Source: a virus. From it: a DNA stretch of 27,071 bases. The DNA is taken from the IMG/VR virus record IMGVR_UViG_3300044825_002854, positions 1 to 27,071 of that record; one strand, written 5' to 3'. A model generated the notes under the pieces. That model was not told the origin of the DNA, made no database searches, and saw nothing but the letters and a program-made list of their open reading frames with translations. Below are positions 21,294 through 27,071 of the stretch, in pieces (the stretch's first letter is position 1; the number at the start of each line of letters is the position of its first letter). A program made the translations under genes and the position numbers.

Positions 21294-23039
21294 ATGCGCC
21301 CCGGTAATCTAGTCCCTTCCTTTTACTTCTATAAGTTGGCTGATGCCCTCAGCAGCCCCTATACGGCTTTAACAGCGTATTCTGCTGGACTGATCGATGC
21401 ACAAGGAAATGTTCTAAAGCCAGAGAGCAGCATTGATCCATTTGAATATCTGGTCATAAAATTAAAGAAAATCTTTGATCAATTACCCTATGGAATGACA
21501 AGAGCAAGACTTGGAAATTATCTGTCAACTCTTCAAATGTTTTCTGAAGAAGTAGAAAATTTTGACATCACCCAAGAACAGTTTCATTGCTTGGTGGAAG
21601 GATTTGTAACTCAGCATTCAAATGGTGAACTGAGTTATTTGGAACTGCTTGAAGACATGGCAACAGGAGGTGGTGCTGGTGCTTTGGGTGTTCCTGCACA
21701 GGGTGGAAACATCAATCAAGGTGGTATCTCTGGATTTGATCCACCACTTGGAATGCCTATTCAAAGAAGAAAGCAACCAAAGTATTTTGACAATTGTGAA
21801 ATATTTGAAGTCTGCCCAGAAGAGTTTTTGCAATTGAAAGCAGCAAGAACTTGGAAAGAAGTTCCAGAAGGCGACACTAAGAATTATTTGCAAAGATTTC
21901 AACGAAGAAACAAGGGCGGAAAGATTGCAGTCAAGTCATTGAATCCATTGAGTGCAGAACATGAATTGCATTGGATAACATATCCTGCAAAAAACTTTAT
22001 GGAGGATGTTGATCTGTCTTTTTTTTCTGAATTATTAACTGAAACAAATGATGTTGATCCGGATCAATTTGATAGTCCTGATGCAGGATCAAAAGCTGAT
22101 TCAGGTGAAGTTGCATTGGCGCAAGTAAGCAAACAAATGGGAGATGCGGAGAAAGCAAGAAGACAAAAAAAAGGACGCCCCACTCCTCCAAGAACTTTTC
22201 CCGATGATCCTCACAAAGAATTTGTAGGACACATGAAACATATGATGTTTCAATATTTAGATCCTAACTTAAAGGAAGGACAAAAAACTGAAATTGAAGG
22301 AAGAATGCTTTTTCATGCAAAAGCATATCATATGCTGAAAGATAATCATGATGAATTACAAAAATATATTAATAGATCTCATTCTATAATTCATTCCTCT
22401 ACAAGTGGTAATGATTATGAACCAAAAAAAGAAGGCGATTCTCTTCTTGTACGACAGGGTAGTGATGGAATTACAACCCACATTTTAGAAATAAAAGGAA
22501 AAGGTGGAAATTTAAAAGACAGCATTACTCATGAACAAAAAGATCATCTTATAAAAAATTATGGGCATTTGATGCCAACTTGGGTGCAAGGATCAACACC
22601 ACATCCTCTTTTAAAACAAAGATTCGTATTTCCTACACATCAAAATAAAAAATTGGAAGAAGAATTCAAAGCTGCCTTGGATGCCGAAGAAGCAGATGCA
22701 ATCAAAGAACAAAGAGTTTCAATGAAACATCAAATTCTTTCCAACTTGAAAGCACCACCATCACATTTAGTAAGAAAAATAGGCAAAAGATTTTATTATT
22801 TTGGAAATCCAACAGCAGCAGATCCTAAACTAAAATTAGGATGGTCTGGCGCAGATAAAAACAAAGAGGCACCAGAAAGAAGGGCTTCTCTTCGGATGGA
22901 ACGTAATTTGGGCCTGCAAAATACCAAATTTAATGGAGAATTGGTAAAAATAACCCAAGAAGAATATTCTCCTTGGGTATCTTCGCTTGATGATGCTTCA
23001 AAAACTCAATTTGAAGCACTTTTCAAACAACATCATTAA
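21294..23039 (+). CDS. Virion-type protein, 581 aa, unknown function
   Basis: Residues 1-115 form a compact region with YFYKLADALSSPYTALTAYS, LIDAQGNVLKPESSIDPFEY and LVIKLKKIFDQLPYGMTRAR, a pattern I associate with structural genes of T4-like marine phages. Residues 122-150 are a glycine-rich linker. The centre is basic and aromatic (PKYFDNCEIFEVCPEEFLQL). The C-terminal half (290-581) is lysine/histidine-rich. It includes THILEIKGKGG after GDSLLV, which loosely resembles a PD-(D/E)XK core but lacks the other motifs. Its 3' end overlaps the convergent minus-strand gene by 4 bp. Function unknown. Confidence 0.82.
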   Translation: MRPGNLVPSFYFYKLADALSSPYTALTAYSAGLIDAQGNVLKPESSIDPFEYLVIKLKKIFDQLPYGMTRARLGNYLSTLQMFSEEVENFDITQEQFHCLVEGFVTQHSNGELSYLELLEDMATGGGAGALGVPAQGGNINQGGISGFDPPLGMPIQRRKQPKYFDNCEIFEVCPEEFLQLKAARTWKEVPEGDTKNYLQRFQRRNKGGKIAVKSLNPLSAEHELHWITYPAKNFMEDVDLSFFSELLTETNDVDPDQFDSPDAGSKADSGEVALAQVSKQMGDAEKARRQKKGRPTPPRTFPDDPHKEFVGHMKHMMFQYLDPNLKEGQKTEIEGRMLFHAKAYHMLKDNHDELQKYINRSHSIIHSSTSGNDYEPKKEGDSLLVRQGSDGITTHILEIKGKGGNLKDSITHEQKDHLIKNYGHLMPTWVQGSTPHPLLKQRFVFPTHQNKKLEEEFKAALDAEEADAIKEQRVSMKHQILSNLKAPPSHLVRKIGKRFYYFGNPTAADPKLKLGWSGADKNKEAPERRASLRMERNLGLQNTKFNGELVKITQEEYSPWVSSLDDASKTQFEALFKQHH

Positions 23040-23257
23040 TCCTGAATAAAGTTTTTGTTCTTGCAGCACTTTGGCTTTGTGCAAGAGTTTCTTTCTCTGG
23101 CTTCGTTGATGATCTTGGTATCTGCATCTTCCCAACCAGTCTTGTATTCTTTCCAATAAGGATCAATAGAAAAGACTGCTTGATTTGGAAGTTCACCACC
23201 ACTCATGCGACAATTGAAACCTTTGTCATAACCTTCACCGGGCTTGTATGTAGTCAT
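23036..23257 (-). CDS. Small cysteine-containing protein, 73 aa
   Basis: Starts 2 nt after the upstream gene's stop, with ribosome site AAAGGA. It is aromatic and polar (FSIDPYWKEYKTGWEDAD), with Cys16, Cys59 and a CC pair at 64-65 that may bind a metal. It is the last gene of the minus-strand operon. Not recognised. Confidence 0.7.
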   Translation of the reverse strand: MTTYKPGEGYDKGFNCRMSGGELPNQAVFSIDPYWKEYKTGWEDADTKIINEARERNSCTKPKCCKNKNFIQD

Positions 23258-23259
23258 AA

Positions 23260-23676
23260 TTAATCCTTTTGATTTGGGGGAATTGGAATCATTTGAATTT
23301 GATTGATTACCTTATCCAAGGCCTTCACATGGGCAAATTGCTCAGTGATGGCGAGATAACCACGAATCTCAATCAACCTCATGTATTCATCATGAGTAAA
23401 TTGCACGACAGTAGACTTTCTGTAAGTTTTTTTTCCATTCTTTCTATTATGTTGTTTTGAATGTTCTTTCATGGCCTCATTTAGATTGAGGTAATTTGCA
23501 AGATCATCCATTCCATCGCCTTTGTTCATGTTTTCAAACATCTTGCGAAATTGTTCGGAATATTTTGGATTGTAGTTAAATTTCCAAAAACTAAATGGAA
23601 AGTAATTATTTGGATTGTTGTCCTCATAATCTCCATTTTGCCATTGATTAAAATCGTTATAGTCAGAGTTATTCAT
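23260..23676 (-). CDS. Hypothetical protein, 138 aa
   Basis: Strong ribosome site (TAAAGGAAACC then ATG). The N-terminus is rich in Asn, Asp, Phe, Tyr and Trp (NDFNQWQNGDYEDNNPNNYF) and probably disordered. A basic middle (EHSKQHNRKNGKKTYRKS) precedes a helical C-terminal domain (FTHDEYMRLIEIRGYLAITE) ending in MIPIPPNQKD. No known domain. It is the third-from-last gene of the minus-strand early-type operon by map order. Confidence 0.75.
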   Translation of the reverse strand: MNNSDYNDFNQWQNGDYEDNNPNNYFPFSFWKFNYNPKYSEQFRKMFENMNKGDGMDDLANYLNLNEAMKEHSKQHNRKNGKKTYRKSTVVQFTHDEYMRLIEIRGYLAITEQFAHVKALDKVINQIQMIPIPPNQKD

Positions 23677-23684
23677 GGTTTCCT

Positions 23685-23981
23685 TTAGTTGACATCAAAG
23701 AACTGCTCGTACAGAACTTTTCCATGGTTGTCTGTCACGGAAAGATATCGTACATGACGAGTCAATGCGTCACTAATATTTAGACCGTCCTTTGAACCAA
23801 AGGACAGGTTTTTTATCCAAGCAGCACAACCACCCAATGAAATTCTGACCTCATTTCCATTCATGTCAGATCCATAGAAATCAAAAGTGGCTTTCTCACC
23901 ATCATAATAGGTGAAGAAACAATCAATCTTATCAAACTTCTTACGAATGTCCTCTATGGACAACTGTGTAGTATTAGCCAT
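23685..23981 (-). CDS. Hypothetical protein, 98 aa
   Basis: The start at 23981 is chosen because it overlaps the stop of the upstream 57-aa gene (ATGGCTAA), while a longer frame to 24050 would run through that gene. It is globular, mixed alpha/beta (IRKKFDKIDCFFTYYDGEKA, GNEVRISLGGCAAWIKNLSF) and likely soluble. Not recognised. Confidence 0.75.
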   Translation of the reverse strand: MANTTQLSIEDIRKKFDKIDCFFTYYDGEKATFDFYGSDMNGNEVRISLGGCAAWIKNLSFGSKDGLNISDALTRHVRYLSVTDNHGKVLYEQFFDVN

Positions 23982-24147
23982 TCGGCAATCTCTCTTGCTT
24001 GACAGACTTAGGAAGTTGGTTAATCCGGTCAAGCTCTCGGAGTGTTCCAACCTTGGCGTTCATCAGGCTAGCAGCCCTCTTACGCTTACGAAGTTCATGG
24101 CTTCTCTTGTGCTTACGATTTGTGATGCGTTGCTTTGAATTAGGCAT
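23974..24147 (-). CDS. Small very basic protein, 57 aa
   Basis: Reads MPNSKQRITNRKHKRSHELR, then KRKRAASLMNAKVGTLREL and a basic tail ending LPNG. With about 18 Lys/Arg it could bind nucleic acid or ribosomes. A near-perfect sigma70 promoter ends 6 nt before its ATG. It overlaps the next gene by 8 bp. Confidence 0.7.
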   Translation of the reverse strand: MPNSKQRITNRKHKRSHELRKRKRAASLMNAKVGTLRELDRINQLPKSVKQERLPNG

Positions 24148-24153
24148 GATAAA

Positions 24154-24182
24154 AGTATATCACTGTTCTGTGTGCTTGTCAA
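24154..24182 (-). promoter_or_regulatory. Strong sigma70 promoter, minus strand
   Basis: TTGACA (24182-24177), a 17-nt spacer and TATACT (24159-24154): one mismatch from consensus overall. The start is expected at or beside the ATG at 24147, so the mRNA would be leaderless. The -35 box and spacer lie inside the 3' end of the 48-aa gene. It drives four downstream small genes. Confidence 0.75.
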
Positions 24183-24306
24183 GTTTTTTCTTGAGTTCCA
24201 TGTTCTCTACGGCAAGTTTTCCCGCAGAAACAATCAGTTCCATGTTCACTTTTTGGAGTTCTTGGATCTTTTCCTTGAGTTTTTTGATTTCCTCTTCTTT
24301 GGGCAT
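24160..24306 (-). CDS. Small leucine-zipper-like coiled-coil protein, 48 aa
   Basis: MPKEEEIKKLKEKIQELQKV and following: heptads of Leu/Ile/Val run along almost the full length, so it should form a coiled-coil dimer. Its start lies inside the 45-aa gene in another frame, and its end carries the promoter for the next gene. Confidence 0.65.
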   Translation of the reverse strand: MPKEEEIKKLKEKIQELQKVNMELIVSAGKLAVENMELKKKLDKHTEQ

Positions 24307-24383
24307 CCAAAAATTTTCTCCCAATTTTCACAGTAAATTTTGTAGTTTACTGGCCGATATGAATCACCTTTACCTGCACTCAT
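24246..24383 (-). CDS. Small conserved phage protein (MSAGKGD type), 45 aa
   Basis: MSAGKGDSYRPVNYKIYCEN then WEKIFG. The start pattern 'M.aGKGD..RPV....Y..NW..IFG' is one I know from many unrelated phages, where it has no assigned function. After IFG the chain continues with a Lys/Arg/Ser-rich tail, read in a frame overlapping the coiled-coil gene. It is the first gene behind the minus-strand promoter at 24390, whose -10 box ends 6 nt before this ATG. Confidence 0.7.
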   Translation of the reverse strand: MSAGKGDSYRPVNYKIYCENWEKIFGCPKKRKSKNSRKRSKNSKK

Positions 24384-24389
24384 GACAAT

Positions 24390-24417
24390 AGTATATATCA
24401 AGCCAACAAAATGTCAA
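24390..24417 (-). promoter_or_regulatory. Strong sigma70 promoter, minus strand
   Basis: TTGACA (24417-24412), a 16-nt spacer and TATACT (24395-24390), ending 6 nt before the ATG at 24383, so probably leaderless. It lies back to back with the late element at 24419, so early leftward and late rightward transcription start from the same 40 bp. Confidence 0.72.
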
Positions 24418-24418
24418 A

Positions 24419-24426
24419 TCTAAATA
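24419..24426 (+). promoter_or_regulatory. Late promoter element TCTAAATA
   Basis: TCTAAATA, then ATTTT and the ATG at 24432; TAAATAATTTTATG is the same 14-nt string as at 8724 and 9078. Confidence 0.55.
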
Positions 24427-24431
24427 ATTTT

Positions 24432-25244
24432 ATGAAGAACAATAAAGGTTATTATACTTGGATTCACTCCCTAAAGCAAGCCGCAATGCAGTCTCACACC
24501 AAGGGTGCTGAGATGCTTTCTGAGGCAAGAAAAAGAGTAGAACAAGGCCCAGATCTTGATGTAAAGGCTGCAATCGATGCTGAAATTCGTGCAAGAGGTG
24601 AACGAAGAGCCTTGAGCGCTAGAGAACTGGCTGCTGCTGGTGATGCAAATGATGTTGAAACAGAGGCTCAAGAAGACGAAGATGGAGACCACATTCCAGA
24701 CATTGCTGATCCAGATTCTGCTCTTCCAACTTTCAATGTTCCAATGGTCCCAACGACAACAGAACACCCAGAACCGTGGTATAAAACCAAAGAAGAAGCA
24801 GAGGAAGCTGCAAGAGTCATGGGTGCTCATTACAGAGGTGAAACTGCCCCCGAAGAAGAAGATTTTGTTCCACCCCATGAAGAAAAACCTGCTGCAGCAG
24901 GTGGTGCTTGGTCAAAGCCAGCGACATTTAAAGAAAGCGTCAATAAAAAGATAAAGAAAATTATTTCCGAGATGCGTGGTGAGGAACCTATCAGAGATTT
25001 GCCAGTAATGGGTGAAAGAGGAACCTTGAAAACTGGACAATCGGGAGAATCTGCAGGGCTTTTGGGTCAAAGACTCCCAACGGATTTACTTAATAATATC
25101 AACCCAACTCAAAGAAATCCACAGGGAATTATCCGGCATCTGATTCAAGTTGTTGAAAATCCCGAAGAACACCCCCCACACCATTTTAAAGTTGCAAATG
25201 AAATATTAAGTACTATGGGTCAATTTTATAGAAGAGGCAGTTAA
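24432..25244 (+). CDS. Acidic low-complexity protein with DxDGDxIPD motif, probably virion-associated
   Basis: 270 aa from the ATG at 24432. An in-frame ATG at 24411 would place the start upstream of the promoter. The N-terminal helix MKNNKGYYTWIHSLKQAAMQ runs to LSE|A at 29-31, a possible prohead-protease site. Residues 80-96 (QEDEDGDHIPDIADPDS) match the DxDGDxxPDxxD calcium-binding repeat of thrombospondin type 3. An acidic, proline-rich middle follows, then a basic helix (FKESVNKKIKKIISEMRGEE) and a compact C-terminus. Function unknown. It ends overlapping the minus-strand gene at 25241. Confidence 0.8.
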   Translation: MKNNKGYYTWIHSLKQAAMQSHTKGAEMLSEARKRVEQGPDLDVKAAIDAEIRARGERRALSARELAAAGDANDVETEAQEDEDGDHIPDIADPDSALPTFNVPMVPTTTEHPEPWYKTKEEAEEAARVMGAHYRGETAPEEEDFVPPHEEKPAAAGGAWSKPATFKESVNKKIKKIISEMRGEEPIRDLPVMGERGTLKTGQSGESAGLLGQRLPTDLLNNINPTQRNPQGIIRHLIQVVENPEEHPPHHFKVANEILSTMGQFYRRGS

Positions 25245-25447
25245 ACTTCGGGAAATCCAATTTCTCTAGTCCATTCCCATTCTTCCCAGATTATTTGAGC
25301 AAAATCGTCGCCCTTATTATGGCGACGATTTTCTATTTCAGTCATTCCGGGAGCGGAGATTGGGGCTTCAAGTTCCCATGAATACCAATACCACTCTCCG
25401 GGATCTAGTCTCCTATTCGTAACCAGACACCGGATTTCTCTAGACAT
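25241..25447 (-). CDS. Small tryptophan-rich protein, 68 aa
   Basis: Starts 3 nt after the upstream stop. MSREIRCLVTNRRLDPGEWY and WYSWELEAPISAPGMTEIEN, then IIWEEWEWTREIGFPEV: six or more tryptophans in 68 residues, with a beta-like start. Soluble, no cysteine motif. Not recognised. Confidence 0.7.
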   Translation of the reverse strand: MSREIRCLVTNRRLDPGEWYWYSWELEAPISAPGMTEIENRRHNKGDDFAQIIWEEWEWTREIGFPEV

Positions 25448-25450
25448 AAA

Positions 25451-25702
25451 TCAGTTCAAAAGCCAACCCGTTACTCCTGCTTGCATTGTTACGCCAGCAT
25501 AACATTCAATTGGAATGATCGAACTAGCAGCAGCTGAAACATAAAAATCAATATTTCCTGTAGTTCCCGAAACATTTAAGACTTGCATTCTAGCATATGC
25601 ATTATTTGTTTTATCAGAATTTATTAATAGTAGACCTTTATGTTTAGGTAACTTAGTTCCGTTAACAGAAAATTGTGTTGCTTGTGAGTATTTGTCGTAC
25701 AT
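25451..25702 (-). CDS. Small beta-rich protein, 83 aa
   Basis: The start at 25702 is chosen because a late element (CCTAAATA) ends 8 nt upstream; a longer frame to 25810 would overlap the upstream gene. The sequence is Gly/Ser/Thr/Ala-rich and beta-like (MYDKYSQATQFSVNGTKLP, LNVSGTTGNIDFYVSAAASS, AGVTMQAGVTGWLLN), as in small phage head- or tail-surface proteins. The late promoter supports a structural role. It is not identified. Confidence 0.75.
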   Translation of the reverse strand: MYDKYSQATQFSVNGTKLPKHKGLLLINSDKTNNAYARMQVLNVSGTTGNIDFYVSAAASSIIPIECYAGVTMQAGVTGWLLN

Positions 25703-25710
25703 GTTACAAA

Positions 25711-25718
25711 TATTTAGG
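25711..25718 (-). promoter_or_regulatory. Late promoter element CCTAAATA, minus strand
   Basis: CCTAAATA on the minus strand, then TTTGTAAC and the ATG at 25702; it crosses the stop codon of the upstream minus-strand gene. Confidence 0.5.
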
Positions 25719-26016
25719 TTGATTTTATAGTCACATCTTTCATTGCCAAAGAACTCCAGAATGGCTGCAAATGTTCTGAACCTGTGGCAAATCCAACCAT
25801 CCAAATACACCTCTGCACCCTTCCAACAATTTGATTGACTCCCACATGGTAGGCAGCATCTTCCTCATATTGGTCAATTTTTACCTTGAAAGGTGTCTTA
25901 GATTCCACTTCCTGAATAAATTTTTTAATGTATTCAGGATAGACTGGTTTGACAATTTTAACAGACTTTTTTGGCTTACGCTTTGGTTGTGTTGAAGTTT
26001 TTCTAAATCTTGGCAT
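25714..26016 (-). CDS. Hypothetical protein with basic N-terminus, 100 aa
   Basis: MPRFRKTSTQPKRKPKKSVK is strongly basic, followed by a globular part (YPEYIKKFIQEVESKTPFKV, YHVGVNQIVGRVQRCIWMVG). It may bind nucleic acid. There is no clear ribosome site; TATAAT lies 12 nt upstream on the minus strand but without a good -35 box. Not recognised. Confidence 0.72.
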   Translation of the reverse strand: MPRFRKTSTQPKRKPKKSVKIVKPVYPEYIKKFIQEVESKTPFKVKIDQYEEDAAYHVGVNQIVGRVQRCIWMVGFATGSEHLQPFWSSLAMKDVTIKST

Positions 26017-26029
26017 AATTAATTGAAAT

Positions 26030-26037
26030 TATAAATA
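26030..26037 (+). promoter_or_regulatory. Perfect T4 late element TATAAATA, antisense to tRNA-Gly
   Basis: TATAAATA on the plus strand, followed by AAAGGAG (26040-26046) and ATG at 26051. Transcription from it would cross tRNA-Gly in antisense and reach the HNH gene at 26139. Confidence 0.5.
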
Positions 26038-26050
26038 TTAAAGGAGTCCA

Positions 26051-26134
26051 ATGCGTATACAGGGATTCGAACCCAGACGATCAGAATGGAAATCTGAAAT
26101 GCTACCATTACATCATATACGCATAAAAAAATAA
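26051..26134 (+). CDS. Possible 27-aa leader ORF, antisense to tRNA-Gly
   Basis: ATG at 26051 with a good ribosome site (AAAGGAG, 4 nt away) and a perfect late promoter element upstream. It encodes MRIQGFEPRRSEWKSEMLPL and seven more residues, all translated from the complement of the tRNA gene, and ends 4 nt before the HNH start. It may couple translation to the endonuclease. It may also be chance. Confidence 0.25.
   Translation: MRIQGFEPRRSEWKSEMLPLHHIRIKK
26052..26122 (-). tRNA. tRNA-Gly (TCC)
   Basis: Minus strand. Acceptor GCGTATA pairs with TATACGC (perfect 7 bp), discriminator A. The D stem is ATG/CAT with GG in the loop. Anticodon stem TCAGA/TCTGA encloses TTTCCAT with anticodon TCC (plus-strand 26088-26090). 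The T arm CTGGG-TTCGAAT-CCCTG has one T-T mismatch. CCA is not encoded. Confidence 0.92.
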
Positions 26135-26138
26135 TACA

Positions 26139-26606
26139 ATGAATTGTCCTGTTTGTCAAATAAAAACTAGTAATCCTAAATTTTGTTCTAGAAGTTGTGC
26201 AGCAAAATTAAATAATCATAAACACCCCAAAAGAAAAAGAGGATCATCTTTATGTTGTTGTGGAGAATTAAAAACACATAATTCTAAATTATGTAGAACT
26301 TGTTTTTATGAGACAAAATTTATAGAATATGGAAAAAAATCTTTACAAGATTTAATAAATGAATCAAAAAATTATGCTTCAAAGCACAAATATGAAAAAA
26401 TTAGACAACATGCTAAGAGGATAGCCAAACAATTAAATTGGTATAAAGATTGTGAGTTCTGTGGTTATTCAAAACATGTAGAAATATGCCATAAAAAACC
26501 TATTTGTAGTTTTTCAAAAACTACATTAATTGAAGAGATTAATTCAAAAAATAATTTGTTATTTTTATGCCCAAATTGTCATTGGGAGTATGATAATTTA
26601 AAATAA
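26139..26606 (+). CDS. HNH endonuclease with N-terminal zinc ribbons (homing type)
   Basis: A 155-aa protein. The N-terminus has two zinc ribbons (MNCPVC with FCSRSC; LCCCGE with LCRTC). The C-terminus is the HNH nuclease: DCEFCGY, VEICHKKPI, NLLFLCPNCHWEYDN. The arrangement parallels the HNH gene at 8211, and both sit next to tRNA genes. The gene is markedly AT-rich (lysine/asparagine codons AAA and AAT) compared with neighbours, pointing to recent transfer. It is presumably a free-standing homing endonuclease whose target is in or near tRNA-Gly. Confidence 0.87.
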   Translation: MNCPVCQIKTSNPKFCSRSCAAKLNNHKHPKRKRGSSLCCCGELKTHNSKLCRTCFYETKFIEYGKKSLQDLINESKNYASKHKYEKIRQHAKRIAKQLNWYKDCEFCGYSKHVEICHKKPICSFSKTTLIEEINSKNNLLFLCPNCHWEYDNLK

Positions 26607-26609
26607 ATA
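26602..26609 (+). promoter_or_regulatory. Late promoter element AATAAATA
   Basis: AATAAATA overlaps the HNH stop codon and ends 5 nt before the ATG at 26615. Confidence 0.45.
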
Positions 26610-26614
26610 TTTAC

Positions 26615-26809
26615 ATGAAAAAATTAAAAGAAGGCAATCTTTACAATGTTGAGCAATCCGTGACTCCCGGAATGGGAACAAATGTCAGCAAGGTTGGGTT
26701 GTCTGCTTGGCAGCGGGAAATGAGAAAGCAATTGATGCAAAAATTGAAGCATTACGCACCCGACCAAGTACAGAAGATAATAAATGCTACTTTTGGGGAT
26801 AACATTTAA
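26615..26809 (+). CDS. Small basic protein, 64 aa, late promoter
   Basis: MKKLKEGNLYNVEQSVTPGM, then KVGLSAWQREMRKQLMQKL and a short helical end. It is basic and helical in its second half. A late element lies 5 nt upstream. It ends overlapping the convergent minus-strand gene by 4 bp. Not recognised. Confidence 0.7.
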   Translation: MKKLKEGNLYNVEQSVTPGMGTNVSKVGLSAWQREMRKQLMQKLKHYAPDQVQKIINATFGDNI

Positions 26810-27000
26810 ACTCCAAGCGTCTTTCTGAGTTTGATATTTCCCTTAAAATACGAATCAAATCTAGAAACAATCTTTTCCTTCTCGGAAATCAGTTTGTTGT
26901 ATTCCTTGGTGCCGGATTTGTCATTGGTTTCACAGCGCCCAATATGCTTCATCGTCTCACCATACTCATAAATCAACTCTTCAAGTTCCTTGTTGTTCAT
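26806..27000 (-). CDS. Small helical protein, 64 aa
   Basis: MNNKELEELIYEYGETMKHI and KSGTKEYNKLISEKEKIVSR: charged helical hairpin type, one cysteine (Cys23). Driven by a sigma70-type promoter whose -10 box ends 9 nt before the ATG. Not recognised. Confidence 0.7.
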   Translation of the reverse strand: MNNKELEELIYEYGETMKHIGRCETNDKSGTKEYNKLISEKEKIVSRFDSYFKGNIKLRKTLGV

Positions 27001-27009
27001 GGTCTAAAT

Positions 27010-27037
27010 AGTATAGCAGCGAATAGAGGTTGGTCAA
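27010..27037 (-). promoter_or_regulatory. sigma70 promoter, minus strand
   Basis: TTGACC (27037-27032), a 16-nt spacer and TATACT (27015-27010). Same -10 sequence as the promoters at 24154 and 24390. Confidence 0.65.
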
Positions 27038-27044
27038 GCAATTC

Positions 27045-27071
27045 ATGAAACACCCAAATCAATCATTTATT
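27045..27071 (+). CDS. Possible start of a gene cut by the window end
   Basis: ATG at 27045 opens a frame (MKHPNQSFI) to the last base. A TCTAAATA element lies at 27003-27010, 34 nt upstream. Too short to judge. Confidence 0.2.

Noticed and set aside
22437-22505. PD-(D/E)XK nuclease domain in the 581-aa protein (GDSLLV...LEIKGKG)
   Set aside because: Only the ExK-like part is convincing; other motifs of the fold are not seen.

Overview
The window is a 27 kb piece of a tailed-phage genome of the T4-like (Tevenvirinae-related) myovirus type. No cellular housekeeping genes are visible. The evidence is the order of replication genes: family B DNA polymerase, UvsX recombinase, gp41-type DnaB helicase and gp61-type primase. 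Overlapping start and stop codons are frequent. There are many T4-type late promoter motifs (consensus TATAAATA, here mostly NCTAAATA), a tRNA cluster, free-standing HNH endonucleases, and large low-complexity proteins that look like virion or head-internal components. The host cannot be named. Circularly permuted tmRNA genes are known mainly from alphaproteobacteria and some cyanobacteria, so a host from one of those groups, or a phage lineage that infected one, is a reasonable guess.

Layout: (1) 1-8092, plus strand: DNA replication and nucleotide metabolism (polymerase C-terminus, two small unknown genes, UvsX, a small acidic protein, helicase, primase, a small acidic protein, thymidylate synthase ThyX, and a single-chain class II B12-dependent ribonucleotide reductase). 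(2) 8098-9070: RNA island with tRNA-Asn, an HNH homing-type endonuclease, tRNA-Thr, tRNA-Tyr, and a transcription unit with its own late-type promoter and terminator that encodes a circularly permuted tmRNA with tag ANIKAAPMRMAA. (3) 9076-16207: a low-complexity protein, a candidate small structured RNA, a RuvC-like resolvase, a minus-strand pair (HNH endonuclease and FmdB-type zinc ribbon), two large low-complexity proteins, and a PD-(D/E)XK exonuclease. (4) 16182-23039: a two-repeat DNA-binding protein and five proteins that are probably virion-associated, several starting with a short helix that ends in an (L/I)xE motif like the head-targeting and prohead-protease signals of T4. (5) 23036-24417, minus strand: six small early-type genes driven by two near-consensus sigma70 promoters. 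(6) 24419-27071: mixed-strand small genes, one acidic plus-strand protein with a calcium-site-like motif, a minus-strand tRNA-Gly and a second zinc-ribbon HNH endonuclease.

How it works together: the first block copies phage DNA and supplies dNTPs and dTMP. The RNA island adjusts translation, and the phage tmRNA would add ribosome rescue and protein tagging. The late-promoter genes appear to build or fill the head. The minus-strand sigma70 genes look like early host-interaction genes inserted in the late region. Promoter elements of both types often end only 5-9 nt before the start codon, which suggests that many mRNAs are leaderless or nearly so.

The most notable item is the permuted phage tmRNA (8737-9028). 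Next are a hairpin RNA candidate with its own late promoter (10091-10173) and the shared N-terminal (L/I)xE pattern.
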